The position numbers and the translations under genes were made by a program. From positions 7,574,001 through 7,638,000 of the forward strand of contig NC_065570.1 in NCBI RefSeq assembly GCF_937616625.2: DNA of 64,000 bases, in the 5' to 3' direction. Positions 46,984 through 59,299 of this stretch are shown piece by piece. The DNA is from Mercurialis annua. Lineage: Eukaryota > Streptophyta > Magnoliopsida > Malpighiales > Euphorbiaceae. The notes below the pieces were generated by a model that had not been told where the DNA came from, did no database searches, and saw only the letters and a program-made list of their open reading frames with translations. Numbering within the stretch: the first letter of the stretch is position 1; the number at the start of each line of letters is the position of its first letter.

Positions 46984-47040
46984 GTTTTGGTTAAGCAGAA
47001 TCCATTGATCTGTGCTGATAAACTTGGTGATAGGCTTTAA
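46984..47040 (+). pseudogene. Displaced 3' end of SAP copy 2
   Basis: Begins with the second GTTTT target duplication and encodes the original tail (VLVKQNPLICADKLGDRL) and stop of the SAP gene, now 3.5 kb from the rest of the frame. Confidence 0.95.
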
Positions 47041-48073
47041 TGATAAGATAATTAATTGATTTTTACAGTTTAGATCACTTGATTGGTTCAGTTGCAGGGT
47101 TTTATTTCTGGTTTTAAGCAAATTTTGCTACTAATTTTCTGGATCCACTTTTTGTTATTTAGATTTTCTTTTTATTACTGATGTTTTAGAATGAGAGTGT
47201 CTGTAGTATGTACGTTTTCCTTATTATTATTATTATCAATTTATTATTATTCATTCTTTTTTCTCCTTTTAATGCAAAAGATACTTTTGTTTAGGATTGT
47301 AATTGATGCATACTTGTTTATAGTCGGCTTGTTACATGAAACAGATGTTCATGTTTGGTTCGAATTTTGATTAGTAAGCTTCAATTCTGCCATTCGAATT
47401 TTATACAGAGTTGTCCAATTTGAAAAAAAAAAATTGTCTCAAAACTTCTATCCACTTTTAAAAAATAACAACTTTTATACTAAATTTTTCTATATATCAT
47501 TTTTTAAAGTCCACTAATGAATAAATTGAAAATAAATTGCAAGTGAAATCTATATTAAACTAGGGTGATAAAGAAAAGTAAGAAAAAATTTACAGAATTC
47601 ATAACAATAATTGTTTTTCTTAAACAGTATGATAAAAGTAAAGTGGGCAACTCTTTTAAAACGGAGAGAGTAATATTCATATTTGGCTCAAATCCAAATT
47701 TTTGAGTTTGTCTCTGTTGCTCAACGAGCTGTATTCTAGCTCTTTCATTTAAATGCTTAGAGGGTCGAGTTTGAGTCAACTTGTTTATCATTTAATTGAA
47801 TGAACACGTAATGAGTTTGAACTCGGTTGTTTAACATCTAAACAAATGTATTCAAGCTAAGTTCAGATTCAAATTGTTTTTGAGAAAATAATTTAATTTG
47901 AAATATTATTTGAGAATTACCAAGACTAATTTATTAATTGATTAGTTAGCTTATGAGTTAAAGACCAAATTTATATAACAAATTTAAAAAATTGAGCTTA
48001 TATTACGAGCCCAATCAAGTTCATACACCAATTGGTCCATAACTTCTTCATCGAGCTCATACAAGACAATTTG

Positions 48074-48883
48074 TAGGGATGGCAATGGGGAGGGGATTCC
48101 CCGATCCCCATGGGGACCCGCCCCTAATGGGGCGGGGAATCCCCACCAATTGTCCCCATGGGTACGGGGATGGGGGAAGATTATGCCCCATCCACGAAGA
48201 TGGGGAGGGGACGGGGAGTGTAGTCCCCACCCCATGGGGATCCCCATCCCCGTCCCCATGGGGACCCGATCTACTTTTACATAATTTGTTACAATTTTTA
48301 ATATATTATTTATAATTTTTAATAATTTTATTTAATTATCAGGATATTAAGTAATTACTTTTAATGATTTTTTATTTTATTTTAATTATATTATTTTAAT
48401 ATTTAAAATTGCTGAATATTTTAATGACTAATTAATTTTTGAGATAATTTAATTTATAATTTTTTATTATTATTAATATTGAATAAACCATACAGTCAAC
48501 CCTCTAATAATTAATATATATGGTGACTTAAAAATTATTAAATATAAGAATTATTAATTTATTGAATATTATATAGGACATAATCTTGAATTTGGTTCCC
48601 TAAAATTTTATTATTTATTATAATTATTAATTTATTGAGTATTAATTATAAAAAGGTCTACTGTCAAATATTTTATGAAAATAATAAAAATATTTAAATA
48701 TTTATATTAGAATTATATGGGGAGGTGGGGAACCCCATGGGGATGGGGAATCCACGGGGATGGGGATGGGGATGAATTAATCCCCATCAAATAAATGGGG
48801 ACGGGGATGGGGATTCCCCATAGAAGTGGGGACGGGGATGGGGATAGCTTCCTCACCCCCACCCCGCCCCATTGTCATCCCTA
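48074..48883. mobile_element. hAT MITE with GGGGATGGGG ends, copy in duplication unit 2
   Basis: Same element and same ACAATTTG target duplication as 41565-42374, copied by the tandem duplication and not by transposition. Confidence 0.92.
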
Positions 48884-49607
48884 ACAATTTGTGAGCTCAT
48901 ATATAAGTTAAGGTTATGTTCGTGTTTCAGACGTGAATGACTCGTTAAGTTATATTTTATTAAATTATAAAAATTAAAAAGTTAATTAATTATTAAAATT
49001 TATTTGAATATTTTTAAAGTTAAAAAATTTATTTATATTTTTTGAAAATAAAAAAATATATGATGTAACCTGTTTATCTAGTTGTTTTTAATAATTTCAT
49101 ATTTAAATTAATTGCACGTCATTTTATCATTATTCGGGATAGAGGTGAAACGTAAAAACTCAAAATAGAGTACAAATGAATTTTTTCCTACGTCGGGTAT
49201 AAATATAAAAAGTTCTCAACGTGAGGTTTTTAAGTAATCAAGCCTTAAATAATCGTCTTCCATTATACTTAAAAATTACATTTAATATATTTATATTAAT
49301 ATTTTAAAAAAATATTTAAATTTTTGCTGCTTGAAACCAGGCCTGCCGGTTTGAAAGCGAAACAGATAGGTCCGGTTCCTAAATATATCAAACGGCCTAG
49401 AACCGACCTTTCACCTGTTCCTAATTTGACCATTCTGAATTGGGTTTGACTGGGCCGGTTCACGGGCTGAACCATGGCCATGTCTGCTATGAGTGATCCT
49501 CTCACTCTTCACTTTTCAGATAGACGAACATTTGTTTCCCTTTCAAAATAAAAAGAGTGACAAATCAGGTCAACCAGTTTTGTATCAAGAATACACTCGG
49601 CTGCAGT

Positions 49608-49970
49608 TAGGGATGAGCATTGGTCGGTTCGGTTCAATTGAAATTTTTTTCGGCTTTTTTGATTTTTGATTTGGAAAATTTTCAAACCGAACCGAACATT
49701 TAATTTGGAGGTGAAAACCGAACCGAATCAAACCGATTATAAACTCATATATCAACAATAATTAAGATATAAAGATAAAAAACATATAAATATAAATATA
49801 TATGTATATTATTTTTTAAAAATATATATATTTTACATTAAAGTTCGGTTAATTCGGTTTTTCGATAGATTCGATTTTTAAAATACCTAAATCAAACCGA
49901 ACACCGAACACCAAACTTTATCTGAAGTAGAAATTAAACCAAGTCGTTTTCACCAAAAAAACCGAACCAA
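49608..49970. mobile_element. hAT-like MITE fragment with CGGTTCGGTT words
   Basis: The left end TAGGGATGAGCATTGGTCGG, followed by TTCGGTTCAATTG, is a common hAT MITE terminus. Inside, AACCGAACCGAA and TTCGGTTTTT words alternate. The expected right end (…CAATGCTCATCCCTA) is missing, so it is truncated. Confidence 0.5.
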
Positions 49971-50058
49971 ACAATAAAATTTAGAGGAAATTAGGTGGAG
50001 CACGTGAATTCTAAAACTATTCCCAAAATTACGTGCTTCTCATTTTCTTTGGGTTTAA

Positions 50059-51076
50059 CTATTCGCCGCCCCTTTTTACTTAACACCGCCCCTACAAAAG
50101 ACATTTTCGTCCTTCTAAAACCAAAACCAAAATTTTTTTTCAACTCATTCGAACAAATACGTAAAAAGTAGATTAAAATGACGGACAACGATTATAATTC
50201 GTCGGATAATAATTATCGACGTTCGGAAATAAATTTTTCCGACTTTTTCGAAAAACAAAACATTTTTTTTTTAAATTACTCGGAAATGTCCTGGAGGGAC
50301 ATCCCTCCAAAAGGAGGGACGTCTCCGAGTGACGTCTCTCCATATGGAGGGACATCCATATTGGAAGTCCCTCCAAATGGAGGGACGTCCTTGGAGGGAC
50401 TCCAACGTCCCTCCATATGGAGGGACTTCCGTATGGAGGGACGTTGGAGTCCCTCCAATTGGGGACGCCCAACGTCCCTCCATTTGGAGGGACTTTACAT
50501 TTGGAAGTCCCTCGAGGGACGTCCCTCCTTTTGGAGGGATATCCCTCCGGGATTTTTTTCAAGTAATTTTAAGAAAAAAATGTTTTTTTTTTCAAAATAA
50601 CCGGAAAAAATTATTTCCGAACGTCGATAATTATTATCCGACGAATTGTAAATGGAGGGACGTCGATAATTATAAATTTTTAAACGTAATTATTTATGTT
50701 GTGCAGATTCAATTAGAAAATTTTGGCGGTGACGAAATTGATTACAGCGATTGATCTTTTTCGGTCACATATTCTGATTCAGCCGTACGAAAAATTATTA
50801 AGTCATACTACTAATATTAAGTAAATATTAAATCGATTAAGTTTCTAAAATAACTAAAATTACAAAAAAAAATTAATTTTATATTTTTTTTAACAAAAAA
50901 ACCCAGCTGCGACGTTTCCGGTTGCAGCCGGAAACAGTCCCTTGAAGGGGGACAGTCACGTAGAATATGGTTTTAGTTTGAATGGATTGAGAAGTTTTAA
51001 TTTTGTATAAAAATAGGAAAAAAGGCAAAAAGGTAAAGTGTGAGGGCGGTGGGTAGTAAAAAGGGGCGGTATTTAG
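50059..51076. mobile_element. TIR element with nested foldback, family unknown
   Basis: The left end (CTATTCGCCGCCCCTTTTTA, then CTTAACACCGCCCC) is matched by the reverse complement of the right end (CTAAATACCGCCCCTTTTTA, then CTACCCACCGCCC). Inside, a start codon at 50178 opens an acidic frame (MTDNDYNSSDNNYRRSE), and an acidic end ENFGGDEIDYSD stops at 50752-50754. Both could be remnants of one ORF now filled by a foldback. No target duplication could be fixed. Confidence 0.6.
50196..50647. repeat. Large foldback filled with GGAGGGACGTCCCTCC-type palindromes
   Basis: 50196-50241 and 50602-50647 are 46-bp inverted copies with one mismatch; weaker pairing continues inward to about 50330 and 50515. 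Between them, the words GGAGGGAC and GTCCCTCC alternate about twenty times (50293-50550), often as complete palindromes such as GGAGGGACATCCCTCC. A transcript would fold into one long hairpin with many side stems. The overlapping reading frames on both strands (rich in GGTS, PPYG) are by-products of the repeat. Confidence 0.9.
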
Positions 51077-51082
51077 CAATTC

Positions 51083-51374
51083 AGTTTTCTTTTGATACAA
51101 AATAATGTGTTTTGACAAACACGTGACCCACTGTTAATTATTTCATCCAATACTTGTTATGTTGCTTATTTTTTTTCTTTTTGTTTTTTCCTCTTCTTCT
51201 TCTTAATTATTTTCCTCTTTCATCTTTTTTCATTTTTCTTTTTTCCTTCTTGTTCTTCTTGCAATCGTCCTTTCATGTTATTTTCCTACCATCTCTGCAG
51301 CTCTCTATTTTTTTCCATCTGCTCTCATCTCTGCTACCACTGGCTGCTTGAATAACAAGTAATTTATGGTCACG
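51083..51374. other. T/C-rich intergenic DNA
   Basis: A long T/C-rich run (about 51165-51330) without a recognised gene. The last bases before the LARD are followed by its target duplication TCTTC. Confidence 0.4.
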
Positions 51375-52992
51375 TCTTCTGTCACGACCCAAATCCGAGG
51401 GTCGCGACCGGCGCTAGGGAATGGGAGTGGTTGCTCCGAAACCCGTAGCAAGCCTAAAAACCTTCATAAATTTTTCGCGTTTTAAAACATAAAAAGGTTT
51501 GCAACCTCGTTGTGGAAACACTTTAACACCTTTATTAAAAACGCGATCGCAATTCAAGATCATATATCACATATGATCTGTTTTCAGAAAATATCGTTAA
51601 AACCTTTCTCTCGTTTAACGAAAACACATTTCTGAAAACTGGGTCTTAAGACCCTGATTGTATTTAAAGAAACTAGATCGCAAACATCAATCTCAATTGA
51701 CGCACCTGCTCTGTTTCCAATACAATCCTAAAATGCTATAAACATAAAACCAGTGTAGCTCTCAAACAACTGGTCATAGCATTTTAGAAAAACACGCAGC
51801 TTTTCAAACATATATTATATACAGTAGTTCAAATCAGAGTTTATTAAAATAAGATGAACTATTGTAAACATAAAGACAGACTTCCCGGTACCCAACTACT
51901 TGCAGCTCTAGAGGTATGGCTGATATTGACTTCCAGAATTACTGTGGAAGTCTGACCTCGTACTTGATAACCTGAAAGATAAACGTTGGGGAGGGTCAGA
52001 AATATAAATATTTCTGAGTGAGTCTACAATTTTACAATTGAATATTCAAATCGCAAATACATAAAACATTTGTATATGTAAAATATTACCAATTAGTCGA
52101 TCCAGATGAAACCCTACAAGACAGACTATTGTATGGGTCTCAACCTACACAATATAGGCCTTAGACCGTGAACTGAATCACTGCCGTCTAAGCCGGGTGT
52201 CTGGACCGTAACCGTGAAACTGCCATCACAGTACTGCCTGTGACCGTAACCGTTACTGCCGTCTCAGACTGTTAAGTCAGGGTCGCTAGCACTTCCAACG
52301 CCCAATGACATTAACTGACCTCTATGTCAGACACAGGCTCGTATCAAAAAACACTACTGCTGATCACACAGTCCTATTGACAACCAATAGGAAGCTTGTT
52401 CCAATGGATCTTTCATGGTTAAGTTAACTAGTGCGATTTGTTATTTAAAAACAGTTTAAATATAAATATTCAAAAGTAAAAACCACAAAGTAAAACTCAC
52501 AGTACTGTCGTCCCCATTTTTTTTTTACAAAACGTAAGCTCCAAGCAAACTCGTCAGTCAAACACGTTGGTGTTTGACTCGCTATATCGACTACTCGTCG
52601 GATCTAATTAAAATTCAAATGTCAAAACACATTAGACATTGAATTTCTAACTCTAGTCCAATCGTATAAACGATAGACTCAAATACCATTTCTGTTTATA
52701 GACAACTCTATAAACAAACACATATAAACTAATCTCCATATTGAACTTCTCGTTCAATATATAATACCACTCTTGGTATGGACTTATAGTCCTTTTAACA
52801 TTAATCACTTTGATTAACGTAGGGTTTTATTAAAACATAATATTGTTTTAATAAATTGAATATCTTTTACTTTTCATAAACGTTTTAACCTTTTAAAACG
52901 TCCTAGTTCACTTTTCAGAGTCCGATTGGACTAATGTTGAACATACTGTTCAAAATAGGACGAAAATGCTACGCCCCTAACGTCGGCATCAA

Positions 52993-53149
52993 TGTGCGTC
53001 CGCACAGATGAGCTGTGCGTTCGCACAGCAGGGCTTGTGCGATCGCACAGCCCTAGCTGTGCGCTCGCACAACCCTAACACAGGCTGTGCGATCGCACAA
53101 CCTGGCTGTGAATTTGCACAGCCCTTTGGCCGTGCGTTTCGCACAGCCA
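52993..53149. repeat. Array of TGTGCGATCGCACA-type palindromes in the LTR
   Basis: Seven palindromic words with the core TGTGCGNNCGCACA (centres TC, TT, AT, CT, AT and looser variants) in 157 bp, several extended to GCTGTGCGATCGCACAGC. On the sense (minus) strand they lie about 390 bp downstream of the TATA box at 53538, so they would be part of the leader RNA. The same array occurs at 60913-61069 in the other LTR. Confidence 0.9.
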
Positions 53150-53537
53150 CGGGGCGATACCCCCGGGCTATTCCGACATGCTTCCGACCTAAATTTTACA
53201 CCGAACACTAAAACACAATCCAAACAATCCAAACAATCCAATTCCGCAATCAAAACGTTAAACCGATTCGAATTCGATCGATTCGATACGGTCGACGTTA
53301 TTAATTTAATGATAACCCAATTATTCAATAATCGAATTCAAATTACTAATAATCGAATTCAGATTAACGGTTATTACCTCAAATACGTGCGGATCCTCGA
53401 AGAAATCGAAGTCGGAATCGAGAAATCGACGAAACCTAAATCGCGCGTACCGTTTTGAACTAGCAGGCACGTCAATACAACTAGCAGGCACGTCAACCAA
53501 AACCTGCACAGAGATCAAATGGCGTACCCTCTCCTCC

Positions 53538-53545
53538 TATTTATA
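53538..53545 (-). promoter_or_regulatory. Putative TATA box of the LARD LTR
   Basis: Minus-strand TATAAATA in CTCTATAAATAGGAGGAGAG. A second copy lies at 61458-61465 in the 5' LTR, the one expected to drive transcription of the element. Confidence 0.55.
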
Positions 53546-54532
53546 GAGAAATTGGATTGGCTAAAGTACCATTTGGTACTAGCTCAATCATGCACTTTAA
53601 CTCTAATTTTAATTAGTCGTCCGTAGTCCAAACGGATACTAATTCCAAATTCCGTCAAACTTTACCCAAAAATCCAATAAAATATAAAACGAATAAAAAT
53701 ATAATTTTTATTCGCATCCAACTTATATTTTATTTTTAATAAATCTCCAAAGATTTATTAGGTCCAAATCAGTCCCGCTTAATTAAAATTACTATGTCCA
53801 AATTCCATAAAAATTTGACGGTAGCTTCGTCAAATTATTTCGCGAATATTAACGTCAAGATTATTCGCTCGGGACTTATAAATTATTTTATTTTAATTTG
53901 GACTAACAAATAATATCTAATTAGTTAATAATTGAAAACTAATTAAAGTAAAAGTTTAGGGACTAAAATGGACAATTTTCATAATTGCCGCCTAAACAGC
54001 ACCGCCTCTCTTTTTTTTTTTAATATATATATATTTATATATATATATCTTAATTTATATTCGTCCATAACTCGTCAAGCTTTCCGAGTTTTGACATTTT
54101 AATTTCGGGGTTTTGTCTGAAATCTTAAACTCTCCATTTAGAGTGGTACATTGATATTTTAATTATCAATATATCAATTTATACGACACTAAAGAGTATT
54201 TTCAAATTTATTACTCTCGTTCACACTCGTTTATTAAAATTTAAATTCCCGATTTAAATTTTAAACTCATATTATTACGATACTCTTTTACGGATTCGTA
54301 TAATTAAATTTACGTTTAAATTTAATTTACGTATTCCGAATCTATTAAATCACTTCCCGTGATTTAATAATCTTAAATAGTCAAACCTACTATTATCTTT
54401 TGACTATTAAATTTAGTCTTTCCGAATATTTTTCTTAATATTCGAACCCATAAAATATTATTTTTAATATTTTGATTACTCCAATTTGACCTCGTGGCAT
54501 ATTCTAATTACTTAAAATTACGGGGTATTACA

Positions 54533-54545
54533 TTCTCCCCTCCTT
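54533..54545 (-). other. LARD polypurine tract
   Basis: Minus-strand AAGGAGGGGAGAA directly adjoining the 3' LTR; it would prime plus-strand DNA synthesis. Confidence 0.8.
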
Positions 54546-57500
54546 ATAAAAATTCGTCCTCGAATTTAAAATCTTAGCCACATAATTTTATTAACCTTAA
54601 AATCTTTCATACCTCGATCCTTATGCTTTATGTAGCATAAGTTTGTTTCTACTAAAGGTAGATTCTAAAATCCATCCTTACAGTATTCGTGTACAATACA
54701 CGAAATACTTGTCACGACGCTAGCTCGTCGGTTGCATCTTTATGCAATTTCCTTATATGTCACGATTTATCGTGACTTGGAGTTAACACTCCACATTTCG
54801 TTATAACCTAGGTTATATTCTTTATCGTATTACGTTTTCTCCTTCGATCAGTATCTTTTACTGAATGTCTTTCGTCTGTCAACGAAGTGTAAATCTTTAT
54901 ACTGTTCACTCGTATGTATACACATGATTTGTATCTCTTTCCACTTTCCTTTCTCTTTGGATTTATACATTTCATCCATCGGAAAAGTTTGTTTTCTCAC
55001 ACTATTCCGTCGTGTATATTTACACAATTTGTGTACTCTATAGCCTCTCTTTCTTTTACTTCTCTTAATACAAAGGAGATCAATTACTTTGATCTTAATA
55101 TGCTGCCTCTTAGCATTATTCTATGATCTTTTCATTATCGGTTAGGTTAACCTAACTCCATATTCTTTTATACACTTGGGATGTGTATATTCTTACTACT
55201 GGGTTTACCTCTTTAAGTCGTTTGTTACTTATGGGCAACAAAGGACACTACTGTCTATTTACTGATCTAAAACTTTTCACAAGTTTTAGTCGCCCGTAGA
55301 CTTCACCTTTATCGTTTTAACTCTCATCAACTTGCTATTATTTGCAAAGTCTTGAGAGTATGGAACATATGAGCTTCATCATACAGTTCACAGTCACTTA
55401 TATCGAGTCAAAACTTTCCTAATACTTAGGTATTTTGACTACAATTCCCTTGACATCTCTTCTCATTTCCATTCTAGATCTGACATAGCTGCCAAAATCA
55501 GTACAGTCACTGGCATTCCAGTTTGACTTACTGGTCCTTTGGATATTTAACTATTATCTTTTTTTATCATCCCATCGATACACTTCTATGATGTCATAGT
55601 ACCTCTTTATGGTACTAAAACAAAACACTTTATAGTGACACTCAGACTATACATGTCTGGTTCATACACTCTATCGTCCTGTTTCAGTATTTTATCAATA
55701 ATACTGAAATTGTAAATTTTTCTTTGCTGCTCTACATCTAGCACATATACTCCATCATATATTATATCACACATTCCATCATATACTCAACTAGAGTGAT
55801 TCCACTTCATCTTATACTTGGCTCTGTCAATAGACTTTTCAGGTTTGAAACCTTACGTCCAACACTTGACTATTCAAAATTTGAATGTCTTACTTAACGG
55901 TAGCTAGCACAGTAGTGTAGTATGCATATAATTTCTGTAACCTTCCACACTTCCACTGCGCTACTCTGATATACAACTCACTAACTGTTCTCTTTACAAT
56001 TAGGTTATGGGATCCTTATCTGATCTTCTTATATCATAATTCTAACTTTTATGACTTTTGATTCGTAGGAAACTTACTCCTTGTATAATACAAGTAGTGC
56101 CTCTTGACTCTTATTACAATATCTCTTATTCTCGTAAATAGTTCGCATTTCGTATCACACTACTAGTGTCTTTTGATTTTTAGTGCGACTATAACTATTG
56201 TCAATTCCAACTCATACATTGACAATTTACCTCGTGCTTTTTCAGCCATCGAGGAACATTTTCTTTAACTCAATTATGTTATATATCATAACATATCTCC
56301 ACTTGACTCTTTCAACATCTTATGAATAGTGCTAGCGCTTGCACTATAGTCAATCATTCATTTTAAATCTCCAAAATTTATCTTATGTTGATTTGTCTAA
56401 TCAACTTTTGCACTTTCTTGATTGAATTCCATTGCTAATGCAAAGATTTTTGAAAAATCTTACAAGCAGTGTTCACAGTCCTCTACGAAACTTAAGAAAT
56501 TACTAATTTCTTTAGCCATACTGGCTGCTTCCACTTATAACCTCTTTGATGTTTTCAAACATCATTTATTATTGCTTGGGTCCTCTAAATGTCACTTGCA
56601 TTCGAAGAACCTAACTTAATTCTGATGTTTTCTCAGAATTTATAACACTAGTCGCACACATTGTGCGTCTCCTTTCTTTATTAGTCACATAGACGCATTG
56701 TCCATTAACACCACTTCCAGAAATAATCTAGGAGTAGCTTAACTCCTTGTTCTTATATATCTCATAAGAACAGTTGAAGTGTTCGCTCACTCCATGTTCA
56801 CATCAGAAGTAGTAGTACTCATACTACGTTCTGCAACTTCACTTATACTTAGTTCTGAAAAATTTATCATTCGGATCTATCTTACGCTATTTTCATGATA
56901 GACCTTAGTTTAACTTCTTTTGTGTCCACGTTTAACAAACGTGTGAGACATATTTCTATTATACTTCTCTATTCCCCTTCGTGCAATACTCATTTGCACA
57001 CTTATAATTATATCTACTTCTGACACCTTCACTGTCAGTGTACCTTATCTCAATCTCAATTGAGTTTACATGAGTGACTTTACTTACAACATAGCTAGGT
57101 AAAGTCAAACTCACTGTTGCACGTATCGATAAAACATTTTCATGTTACTTACAGTATCGATACATACCCATCACAACTTATGTTTTCTCTTCTTATTCTG
57201 CATTTATAGCTTATATAATTCTTTAATATAGGCTCTTAGACTTTGTACTTCTTTTCTATGTACATCCTTTTTCCATTTAATAAGCGATGTATCTTACACT
57301 CGTACGCTTATTCCATCGTAACTCATTTCATACGACGTTACTTTCTATATCTCATCTTTATCTTCTCATATAGCTTTACTATTTGCTGTGTCCCTTCACG
57401 GGTCTACAGTCTTTTTCCTTTCATTATCGCAGAGCTCTTATCTAGATATCTCTACTCTTAACATATAGTTTATCTCAAACTATGGCTTACTCAGAATCTT

Positions 57501-59280
57501 TCATTCATTATGATGCATAACCTTCAAACCATATATTTTTGGTCTGATAATGGCTAAGTATTACCTCTTAGCTTTCTATCTATAGCCTTCTCACTCACAG
57601 CTAAGAGTCATTCTCAATGATCTATAGCCATTACTACATTTAATTAACTGACTATCAACTTCTCGCTCCATTTTCAAAACATTCATATTAAAAATAAAAT
57701 ATCTGTTTCACACTTTCCACTTTCGGTCGGCCATACTTTAAATATTTCAGGCCCGACATTCAGAATACATGTACTCTACATGTATATTCCGCACCAGCCA
57801 GCCAAGACTTTATAGTCACAAGGCCCGGTTATCGGAATTTTTACAATTTGAAACCACTGTTTCACAACAGTTTTCAAATTCATTTACATATATATGGAGC
57901 TTACATTGATAATCCTAAGTTAATTAAACTCTATATTTCATAATTTCATCACTTTCACTTTTGGCTCACTACCAAAAATTCACACAAGTTTCTCATTAAT
58001 ACATTCAAAAATATCAATCGTCTAACTTTCCATTTGACGATCGCAACGGTTAACCTCTAGGCAACCATCTTAGGAACATGATATTCCAATATTTAACCGA
58101 TCTAACGGTTCAATTAAGAGTTATCAGGGTTTTACTACACCCTGTCGATTTTCAGACATCATCTGAAACTCGCTTCATCAATACACTATCTTTATCCACT
58201 ACACCTTGATTTGTGTGTCTCTCACTTACCTTGTATCTTTCTAAACCCAAGTTATACTAATCGCTAGTGAGAAATCACGTATCTCTAACGTCTTAATCAC
58301 TACTCTGTCAGTAGGTACTACCTTCTCCTTTCTTTTTTCTAGTATCTTAGGGTACAATACCCTAGACATCTTATTTAAGGATATTCTTATCCTTAACTTT
58401 TCGTAGCTCGGATATGCATTGATATCCGGATACCTGTTGTAGTTCATTTAACTACAAATAGCTGTGCACTTCCTAGTCACTACTTTATTCTCCAACTTCC
58501 ACTCTTGTATGCTTATGTTGCCCCCTCGAGAATCTCTTACTACTTGATCTCGAGTATTTACTTTTGTTACAGAGTTCCGGTCTAGGTATACTCATAAGAA
58601 AAACAAATCTATTTGAAATATTTCAATCATTTGTGCGCACTTTCAAAACGATTTGTTTAAAACTTACTTTCAAAACATCTGCATAATTGTGCACTAGGGT
58701 GATGACCTCTCTCATCTCCAAAAAGTTGCCACAACTTACTATTCTATTAGTGATGCATGTTCGTCTAATGCATGTATTCATATATGTAGTGGTGCATTTC
58801 TACCATGTCGTGACAATTATACACATTTATATCATGTCTAGGCACAATTATGCTTTTAAAATCATTTAAATGAATAACCATAATAGGTTATATCATTTGG
58901 TTTTTTGTAAGTTTCCTCCTGACCCTAAACTCTGTAACCAGTAAGATTTCTCCACAACTACTCCACTTCTCTAAATTCGTACTTCTTGTGTCAATCATCT
59001 CCTTGTACCACTGTCGAATGACTTCGACAGTGTCTTCACGTTATTTCCATGCTTGATATTCAAGCATCGTTATCGAATTGTCTAGACGACTCGCACGCGC
59101 ATATCGCAGTCTTATATCCCAAAAGGGAAGGCTGAGAACCTATGAAACATAAGAATATATGTAGGAGACATGACTCGAATCCTATGTGCTGCAGTAGTTC
59201 CTATGAGTACCTATGACATCTACCCCATACTTTATTTTCCATGTATCAGCAATGTTTTTAAATTCTCGAGTCCGAGAACT
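54546..59280 (-). other. Non-coding LARD interior rich in short hairpins
   Basis: No coding capacity in six frames. The sequence holds many perfect short inverted repeats with small loops. Examples: CTTATGCT/AGCATAAG (54620-54641), GTCACGA/TCGTGAC (54759-54776), the 16-bp palindrome GTTAGGTTAACCTAAC (55141-55156), GTTCTTAT/ATAAGAAC (56749-56771), TAGGGTA/TACCCTA (58348-58364), and a 10-bp stem CACTGTCGAA/TTCGACAGTG with a 4-base loop (59009-59032). Confidence 0.8.
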
Positions 59281-59295
59281 ATTGCTCTGATACCA
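59281..59295 (-). other. LARD primer-binding site (tRNA-iMet)
   Basis: Minus-strand TGGTATCAGAGCAAT, four bases from the 5' LTR; the first twelve bases equal those of the Copia element's primer site. Confidence 0.9.
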
Positions 59296-59299
59296 AGTT

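Larger units (their letters stand above)
42969..49477. repeat. Tandem duplication, copy 2, interrupted by a Copia element
   Basis: A direct repeat of 40006-42968, enlarged by the Copia insertion at 43443-46983. The right border (ACCATGG followed by CCATGTCTGC) marks where the original unique sequence resumes. Copy 2 begins only 58 bp upstream of the SAP start codon, so it lacks the TATA box. Confidence 0.95.
51380..54532 (-). repeat. LARD 3' LTR (sense strand minus)
   Basis: 3153 bp, nearly identical to 59300-62453. Differences seen are in the T-run at about 54011 and at about 54087, 54118 and 54297. The small reading frames inside are present in both LTRs and are not genes. Confidence 0.96.

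Noticed and set aside
50173..50754. Six overlapping frames rich in Gly-Thr-Ser or Pro-Tyr-Gly
   Set aside because: Open on both strands because the GGAGGGAC palindromes lack stops; not genes.
53008..53518. Reading frames of 65-123 codons in the LARD LTRs (also at 60928-61438)
   Set aside because: They run through the palindrome array on both strands and contain no domain; duplicated only because the LTRs are.
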